From: Streptomyces sp. DH41
GTDB lineage: Bacteria > Actinomycetota > Actinomycetes > Streptomycetales > Streptomycetaceae
Direction of reading: 5' to 3'
DNA length: 64,000 nucleotides
Assembly: GCF_029813785.1 (NCBI RefSeq)
Contig: NZ_JARVKY010000011.1
Coordinates: 62,001-126,000, forward strand
Position 1 is the stretch's first letter. Each line of letters begins with the position of its first letter. Of this stretch, positions 1 to 26,000 are shown in pieces. Below the pieces are notes generated by a model. It was not told the origin of the DNA. It saw only the letters and a program-made list of their open reading frames with translations, and did no database searches. The translations under genes were made by a program, and so were the position numbers.

Positions 1-17076
<17,076 letters not shown>

Positions 17077-17078
17077 AC

Positions 17079-20000
17079 ATGAGCAACGAGCAGAAACTCC
17101 GCGACTACCTCAAGCGGGCGACCGTCGACCTGCGGGAGAGCCGTCAGCGTGTGCGGGAACTGGAGGAGCGCGCACACGAGCCGATCGCCATCGTGGGCAT
17201 GGCCTGCCGGCTCCCGGGCGGTGTCGCCTCCCCGGACGACCTGTGGGAACTGTTGCGCGCCGAACGCGACGCGGTCGGTCCCTTCCCGAAGGGCCGCGAC
17301 TGGGACCTGGAGAACCTGTACCACCCCGACCCCGACCACCTCGGGACCTCGTACACCCGCGAAGGCGGCTTCCTGTACGGGGCGGACCGGTTCGACGCCG
17401 AGTTCTTCGGCATCAGCCCCCGCGAGGCGGCGGCGATGGATCCCCAGCAGCGGCTGCTCCTGGAGACGGCGTGGGAAGCCGTCGAGCACGCGGGCATCGA
17501 CCCGACCGCGCTGCGGGGCACCCGTACCGGGGTGTACGCGGGCGTCATGTACGACGACTACGGCTCCCGGACTCCCCGCGCGCCCGAGGACTTCGAGGGT
17601 TACCTGCTGACCGGCAGCGCCGGCAGCATCGCGTCGGGCCGGCTGTCCTACACCTTCGGTCTGCAGGGGCCGGCGGTGACGGTCGACACCGCGTGCTCGT
17701 CCTCGCTGGTCGCGCTGCATCTTGCGGCTCAGTCGCTGCGCCAGGGCGAATGCTCCATGGCGTTGGCCGGCGGTGTCACGGTGATGGCGACACCGGGCAC
17801 GTTCGTGGAGTTCTCCCGGCAGCGCGGGCTGTCGCCGGACGGACGCTGCAAGGCGTTCTCCTCGTCGGCGGACGGCACCGGCTGGGCCGAGGGCGTGGGC
17901 GTCCTGGTGCTGGAGCGGCTGTCGGACGCACAGCGCGACGGGCACCGGGTGCTGGCGGTGCTCCGCGGTTCCGCGATGAACCAGGACGGTGCGAGCAGCC
18001 AGCTGACCGCGCCGAACGGGCCCGCGCAGGAGCGGGTCATCCGGGCCGCGCTCGCCGACGCGCGGCTGTCGGCGTCCGAGGTGGACGCGGTGGAGGCGCA
18101 CGGTACGGGTACGCGTCTGGGTGATCCCATCGAGGCGCAGGCGCTGCTGTCCGCCTACGGCCAGGCCCGTGGGGACGACAACCCGTTGTGGCTGGGTTCG
18201 GTCAAGTCGAACATCGGTCACACGCAGGCCGCGGCGGGTGTCGCGGGCGTGATCAAGATGGTCATGGCGATGCGAGAGGGCGTCATGCCCTCGACCTTGC
18301 ACGTGGACGAGCCGACCCCCGAGGTCGACTGGTCGGCGGGCACCGTGAGACTGCTGACGCGGGCTCGGCCGTGGCCCGATCTCGACCGCCCGCGCCGGAC
18401 GGGTGTGTCTTCGTTCGGGATCAGCGGGACCAACGCGCACGTGATCCTCGAAGAGGCGCCGCGCGACCGTGATGCTGCCGCACAGGAGCGGGAGCCGGGG
18501 CAGGAGCCGGGCCGGCCGGCTCTGCCGGCGCCGTGGTTGCTCTCTGCCAAGTCGGAGACCGCGCTGCGGGCCCAGGCGAGCCGACTGCTGGAATGGCTCG
18601 CCGAGCACCCCGAGGCCGAGGACGCCGACGTCGCTGCCGTCCTGATCACCGCGCGCGCTCAGCTGGGCCGGCGTGGTGCGGTGCTCGGCGCCGACCGGGC
18701 GGGTCTCCTCGCCGGCCTCACGGCCCTCGCCGCCGGTTCGGCGTCCCCGCACGCGGTGTCGGGTGCCGCCACCGTCGGCGAGACGGCCTTCCTGTTCACT
18801 GGCCAGGGCGCGCAGCGTATCGGTATGGGCGCGGGGTTGGCTGCGGCGTTCCCCGTCTTCGCCGCCGCCCTCGACGAGGTGTGCGCGGAACTCGATGCCC
18901 TGCTGGGGGTATCGCTGCGCGAGGTCATGTCCGGCGGGGCCGGCGGTGCCGGGAACGGCGTCGGCGACACCGAGCGCGCCGCCCTGCTGGACCGGACGGA
19001 ATTCACGCAGCCCGCGCTGTTCGCGTTCGAGGTGGCCACGTACCGCCTTCTGGAGTCGTTCGGCGTGACCCCGGACGTGGTGGCCGGGCATTCGATCGGC
19101 GAGCTGGCCGCAGCCCACGTGGCCGGTGTGTGGTCGCTGCCGGACGCGTGCCGGCTCGTCGCCGCCCGCGGCCGGTTGATGGGGGCGCTGCCGGCCGGCG
19201 GCGCGATGCTCGCCGCCGCGGTGCCGGAGGCGCGGGCGCGGGAACTGCTCGCGGCCGGGACGGTTTCACTGGCGGCCGTGAACGCGCCTGAGGCGGTGGT
19301 GTTCTCGGGCGGGACGGCGGCGATCCTCGCGCTGGAGGACCGGCTGGCCGAAGAGTGGGTGAAGACCAAGCGGCTCACGGTCAGTCACGCCTTCCACTCG
19401 GCTCTGATGGAGCCGATGCTCGCCGAGTACGAGCAGGTCGCCGGATCGGTGGAGTACCGGACGCCACGCATCGGCGTGTGCTCCACGGTGTCCGGCGCGC
19501 CGGCCGGACCCGAACTGCTGACGCCGCAGTACTGGGTGCGGCAGGTGCGCGAGGCCGTGCGGTTCGCCCCCGCGGTGCGGTCACTCGCCGACGCCGGCGT
19601 GCGCCGGTTCGTCGAGGTGGGTCCGGACGCGGTGCTGGCGGCGCTGACCCGCCAGACACTCAGCGACGAGGAGACGTCCCGCTCGCTGGTCACGGCGGCG
19701 GCACGGCGCGGCATCGACGAGGCCGAACAGTTCCTGCGGCTGCTCGCCGCCGCCCACTGCTCGGGCGTCGGCGTCGACTGGGCTCCGCTGACATCGGACG
19801 GGCCGGCCGGCCACCTCGACCTGCCCGTCTACGCCTTCCAGCACCGCCGTTACTGGGTACAGCCCGACGACGACGCGCTCGGTGACATGAGCCGCGCCGG
19901 CCTCCACGCGCTCGATCATCCGATGCTGCGCGTCGCCGCGCCGCTCGCCGGACGCGACGAATGGCTGTTCAGCGGCCGGCTCTCCACCACCGACCAGCCG

Positions 20001-23000
20001 TGGATCGCCGACCACACGGCCTTCGGGACGGTGCTTCTGCCCGGCACCGGTTTCGTCGACCTCGCCCTGGCCGCGGGCCGCCGACTGGACCTGCCCGTCC
20101 TGGACGAACTCGTCCTGGCGACACCGCTGCTCTTCGACGGCACCGCTGCCGTGGACGTGCAGCTCTCGGTGAGCGAACCCGACCACACCGGCCGCCGACG
20201 CCTGTCGGTCCACTCGCGTGCCGTCACCGGCACCGCGCCGTCCCACCCGGGCGAGCCGGAGTGGACGCTCCACGCCACCGGCACCCTCGCCCCCGCTGAC
20301 AGCGGAACACCGCACTGGACCGACCCCGACTGGCCGCCCGCCGACGGCACGCTGGTCGACGGGGCACGCCTGTACGACCGGCTCGCCGACCTGGGATTCG
20401 GCTACGGCCCGAGCTTCCAGGGCGTGCGCGCCGCCTGGACCGGTGGCGACGAGGTGTTCACCGAGGTGACCCTGGACGAGACGGCGGCGGGCCGGGTGGC
20501 GGGCTTCGGGGTGCATCCGGCGCTCTTGGACGCGGTCTTCCACGCCGCGATCGACGTGCTCGCCGAGGACCTGCCCGACGGCAGGCTGCCGCTTCCGTTC
20601 TCCTTCGGCGGTGTCCGCGTGTTCCGTCCCGGCGCCACCGCGGTCCGCGCCCGCGTCATCCGCTCGGGTCCCGAGAAGGTGCGCGTCGACGCCTGCGACG
20701 CCGGCGGCGCCGCGGTGCTGTCGATCGACGCCGTACTCGCCCGCCCCGCGGACGCGAGCGCGCTCGCCGGCGCCCGCAGCCCGCTCTACGCCTTCGACTG
20801 GACGCCGGTGACGGCGCCCGCGGCGCCGGACCGGCAAGTGGTCGCCCTGGGGCGGTCCGTCGCAGGCTGCGCCGAGACCTTCGAGGACGTCGCGGCGTTC
20901 GCGGCGGACGGTGGTCACACCGGCGCGGCCGTCGTCTGGTCGCCCGAGACGGTGCCGGCGGACGGCGACGACGTCCCCACAGCCATTCGCACGGCCGTGC
21001 ACAGCGCCCTTGCGGTGCTGCGCGCCTGGCTCACCGAACCTGGCTGCGCCGACTCGACACTGGTCGTGCTGACCCGCAACGGGGCAGGTCTGCCCGGTGA
21101 GACGCCGGACCCCGCGGCAGCGGCCGTCCGCGGCCTGGTACGCAGTGCGCAGTCGGAGCACCCGGGACGCATCGTGAACGTCGACCTCGGCATCGACCCC
21201 GACGACGTCGCGGACCTGCGTCAACGGATCGTCGCCGCGGCCGCCACGGACGAACCACAGCTCGCGATCCGCGACGGCGCGACCGTGGCACCGCGGCTGG
21301 CGCGTGCGGCCACCGGCGAACCGGCCGGCGGACACTTCGGTGACGGCACGGTCCTGATCACCGGCGGCGCGGGCGGCCTGGGCGCCGTCACCGCACGCCA
21401 CCTGGTCACCCGGCACGGGGTGCGCACCCTGTTGCTCGCCTCGCGCCGCGGCTCCGCCGCGCCGGGTGTCGAGGAGCTGGTCACCGAGCTGACCGCCCTG
21501 GGCGCCGACGTACGCGTCGCCGCGTGCGACGTCAGCGAGCGCGCCGAGGTCGCGGCGCTGCTGGAATCCGTACCCGCGCACGAACGGCTGACAGCCGTCG
21601 TGCACACCGCGGGCGTGTCCGACGACGGCACCGTCGAAACCCTGACCGCCGAGCAGGTGGACCGGGTGCTCGCCCCGAAGATCGACGCCGCCTGGCATCT
21701 GCACGAGCTGACCCGCGACATGGACCTGTCGGCGTTCGTGCTGTTCTCCTCCGCCGGGCCGCTGCTCGGCGGGCAGGGGCAGGGCAACTATGCGGCCGCC
21801 AACGCGGCGATGGACGCGCTCGTCCAGGTGCGCCGCAGCACCGGCCTGCCCGGGCACTCGCTGGCCTGGGGACTGTGGAAGCGCGGCATGGCCGAGGCGT
21901 TGAACGACGCGGGTGGCGAATATCTGGTGCGTCAGATCCGCACCCGTCTCGGTCTGTCCCCGATCGAGCCGGACACCGGCATGCACATGCTCGACAGCGC
22001 GTTGACCTCCGACGAACCGATGCTGATGACCGCGCTGCTCGACACGCCCGCCCTCACCGCGCTGGGCCGGCTCGGCACGCTGCCCGCGGTCCTGCGCGGC
22101 CTGATCCACGTACCGTCGCGCGGCCGGATCGCCGACAGTCCGTTGCGTCAGCGGTTGCTCGACGCCCCCGCCGAGCAGTGGGAGACGCTGATCCGCGATG
22201 AGGTCCGCGCGATAGCCGCCGCGGTCCTCGGCCACGAGTCGGCCGACGCCATCGCCCCCGAGGCACCGTTCACAGAACTGGGCTTCGACTCGCTCGGCGG
22301 AGTCGAGTTCCGCAACAAGGTGACCGCCGCCACCGGTGTCCAGCTCCCGTCCACGCTGGTGTTCGACTACCCGACCGCCGCCGCGGTCGCCGGCTTCCTG
22401 CTCACCCGGGTCGACGGTTCGGAGCCGGCGCGACCGCGCACCGCCCCGACCCGTGCCAGGTCCGCTGCCGGGGCCGACGAGCCGATCGCGATCGTCGGCA
22501 TGAGCTGCCGGTATCCCGGCGGCGTCGAGAATCCCGACCAGCTCTGGGACCTGATCGACGGGCGCGTCGACGCGATCACCCCGATCCCGGGAGACCGCGG
22601 CTGGAACGTCGACCACCTGTACGACACCGACCCCGGCAAACCAGGCAAGATCTACACCCGGGAAGGCGGATTCCTGCACGCCGCGGGCGACTTCGACGCC
22701 GCCTTCTTCGGAATCGGCCCCCGCGAGGCGGCGGCGATGGACCCTCAGCAGCGGTTGCTTCTGGAGGCGTCCTGGGAAGCGCTCGAAGACGCCGGTATCG
22801 ATGCAACCTCGCTGCGGGGCAGCGACACCGGGGTCTACGCGGGCGTCATGTACCAGGACTACGGCTACACGGCGCGCGAGGCCGCCGACGGCGCCGCGGA
22901 AGGCTATCTGGCGACCGGATCCGCCGGCAGCGTCGTCTCCGGCCGGGTGTCCTACGCCCTCGGTCTGGAAGGGCCCGCGGTGACGGTGGACACGGCGTGC

Positions 23001-26000
23001 TCGTCGTCGCTGGTGGCCCTGCACCTGGCGGTGCAGGCACTGCGCGCGGGGGAGACCTCGCTGGTCCTGGCCAGCGGAGTGACGGTCATGTCGACTCCGC
23101 TGCTGTTCCTGGAGTTCTCCAGGCAGCGGGCGCTGTCACCGGACGGGCGCTGCAAGGCGTTCTCGAGCGGTGCGGACGGTGTCTCGTGGGCCGAGGGCGT
23201 CGGCGTGCTCGCCCTCGAGCGGCTGTCCGACGCGCAGCGCAACGGACGCCCGGTACTGGCCGTGATCCGCGGCAGCGCCATCAACCAGGACGGTGCCAGC
23301 AACGGCCTGACCGCCCCCAACGGCCCCTCCCAGGAGCGGGTGATCGCCCAGGCACTGGCCAACGCAGGTCTGGCCGCGGCCGACGTGGACGCGGTCGAGG
23401 CACACGGCACCGGCACCACACTGGGCGACCCGATCGAGGCGCAGGCGCTGATCAACGCCTACGGACAGGGACGCACCGAGCCGCTGCGGATCGGTTCGCT
23501 GAAGTCGAACATCGGGCACACGCAGGCGGCGGCCGGAGTCGGCGGTGTGATCAAGATGGTGCAGGCGCTGCGGCACGAGGTGCTGCCGGCCACCTTGCAT
23601 GTCGACGCACCGTCACCACACGTGGAGTGGGTGGCGGACGCGGTACGGATCCTGACCGACGCCGAGCCGTGGCCGACCGGGGAGCGGCCGCGCCGGGCGG
23701 GTGTGTCGTCGTTCGGGATCAGCGGGACCAACGCGCACGTGATCCTCGAAGAGGCGCCCGCGGCCTCGCCGCGGCCGGTCGGCGCACCGGGCCCGGCGGC
23801 CCTGCCGCTGCTGCTGTCCGCGCGGACGCCTGCCGCCCTGCGGGCCCAGGCGCGCCGCCTGCACGACACGCTACGCGAACGCCCCGAACTCGATCCGGCC
23901 GACGTCGCGGCGACGTTGGCGCTGCACCGCGCACAACTCGAGGAGCGCGCCGCGGTCGTGGGCCCGGACCGGGAGTCGCTGCTGGCGGCCCTGGCGCGCC
24001 TGGCGGCCGGCGAGCCGGGCCCGGGCATCGCCGACGGCGACGGCCGGACAGGTACGACAGCGTTCCTGTTCACCGGTCAGGGCGCGCAGCGGATCGGGAT
24101 GGGCGCCGGACTGTACCAGGAGTTCCCGGCCTTCGCGGCGGCGCTCGACGAGGTGTGCACGGAACTCGACGCACACCTGGAGCATGCGCTGCGGGACGTG
24201 ATGTTCGGCGCGAGCGGCGAGACCCTGCTCGATCGCACCGAGTACGCCCAGCCCGCGTTGTTCGCGTTCGAGGTGGCGATGTACCGCCTCTTCGAGTCGA
24301 TGGGCGTGACACCGGACGTGGTGGCCGGGCATTCGATCGGCGAGCTGGCCGCAGCCCACGTGGCCGGTGTGTGGTCGCTGCCGGACGCGTGCCGGCTCGT
24401 CGCGGCCCGGGGCCGTTTGATGGGTGCGCTGCCGGCCGGCGGGAGCATGCTGGCCGCCGCGGTGCCGGAGGCGCGGGCCGCGGAGCTGCTGGCGGCGGTC
24501 AATACCGATCCGGCCGCCGCGGTCTCCCTGGCCGCGGTCAACTCCCCCGAAGCGGTGGTCTTCTCCGGAAACACCGACGCGGTGTCGGCACTGGAGTCGA
24601 TGTTGGCGGCCGAGGGCGTCAGGACCAGCCGGCTGCGGGTGAGCCACGCGTTCCACTCCGCCTTGATGGATTCCATGCTGCCCGAGTTCGCGGAGATCGC
24701 TGCGGACCTGACGTACCACGAGCCGCGTATTCCTCTGTGCTCCACGGTTTCCGGAGCCTTCGCCGACGAACACCTGGGCACGCCCGAGTACTGGGTACGG
24801 CAGGTGCGCGAGGCGGTGCGCTTCGCCCCGGCCGTGCGGTCCCTCCTCCAATCGGGCGCCGGCCTCTTCGTCGAGCTGGGCCCCGACGCGGTGCTGACCA
24901 CCATGGCCCGCGCCACGCTGGCGACTGACCCCGCACAGCGCGCGTCGGTCGTCGCGGGATCTCGTCGCACGGTTTCCGAACCCGAGCAGCTGGTCACCGC
25001 GCTGGCAACAGCGCACTGCGCGGGCCGGCCGGTGCGGTGGGCCGCCTACTTCGGAGCTCGACCGCAGGCACGGATCGCCTTGCCCACCTATCCCTTCCAG
25101 CACGAACGATTCTGGTTGCAGCCCGCGGAGACCGCTGCGCCGCTCGCCGGTGCCGACTCCGCCGACCATCCGCTGCTGCACGCCCGGATGCGGCTCGCCG
25201 GCACGGACGAGTGGCTGTTCACCGGCAGGCTCTCGCAGCGCGCGCACCCATGGCTCGCCGACCACACCGTCCTCGGCACGGTCGTGATGCCGGGCACCGG
25301 ATTCGTGGAACTGGCACTGGCCGCCGGTGCCCGGCTCGGCGTTCCGCGCCTGGCGGAACTGGCGCTCGAGGCGCCGCTGATCCTCCCGGCCGAGGGCGGC
25401 GCGGACCTGCAGCTCTCCGTGGGCGAACCCGACGCCGACGGGCACCGGACCGTGGCCGTCCACGCCCGCGTCGCCGACACCTGGGTGCCGCAGGCCCGTG
25501 GCCTGCTCAGCCCCGCCACACCGGCCCCGGCACCGGGGTGGCCCCGGGTGTGGCCTCCGGTCGCGGCCGAACCGGTCGACGGGCCAGAGGTGTACCGCGT
25601 GCTCGGCGACCTCGGATTCGCTTACGGCCCGGCCTTCCGGGGGGTCCGCGCCGCGTGGTCGCGCGGGGAAGAGGTATTCGCCGACCTGGCACTCGACTCC
25701 GGCACCGCGGCGCGCGCCACCGCCTTCGGGCTGCACCCGGCACTGCTGGACGCGGTGTTCCACGCAGCCGTCGGCCCTCTCGCCGAAAGCGGGCCTGACG
25801 GCCGGGTGCCCCTGCCCTTCGCCTTCGAGGGTGTCCAGCTGGCACAGTCCGGCGCGGGTGCCCTGCGCGTCCGCATCGTCCGCACCGCGCCGAACACCTT
25901 CCGCGTGGACGCCGTCGACGCGACCGGTGCTCTCGTACTGAGCGCGGAGTCGGTGCGGGTCCGTCCGATCGAGCGGGCGGCACTGGCCCAACTGCGCGGC

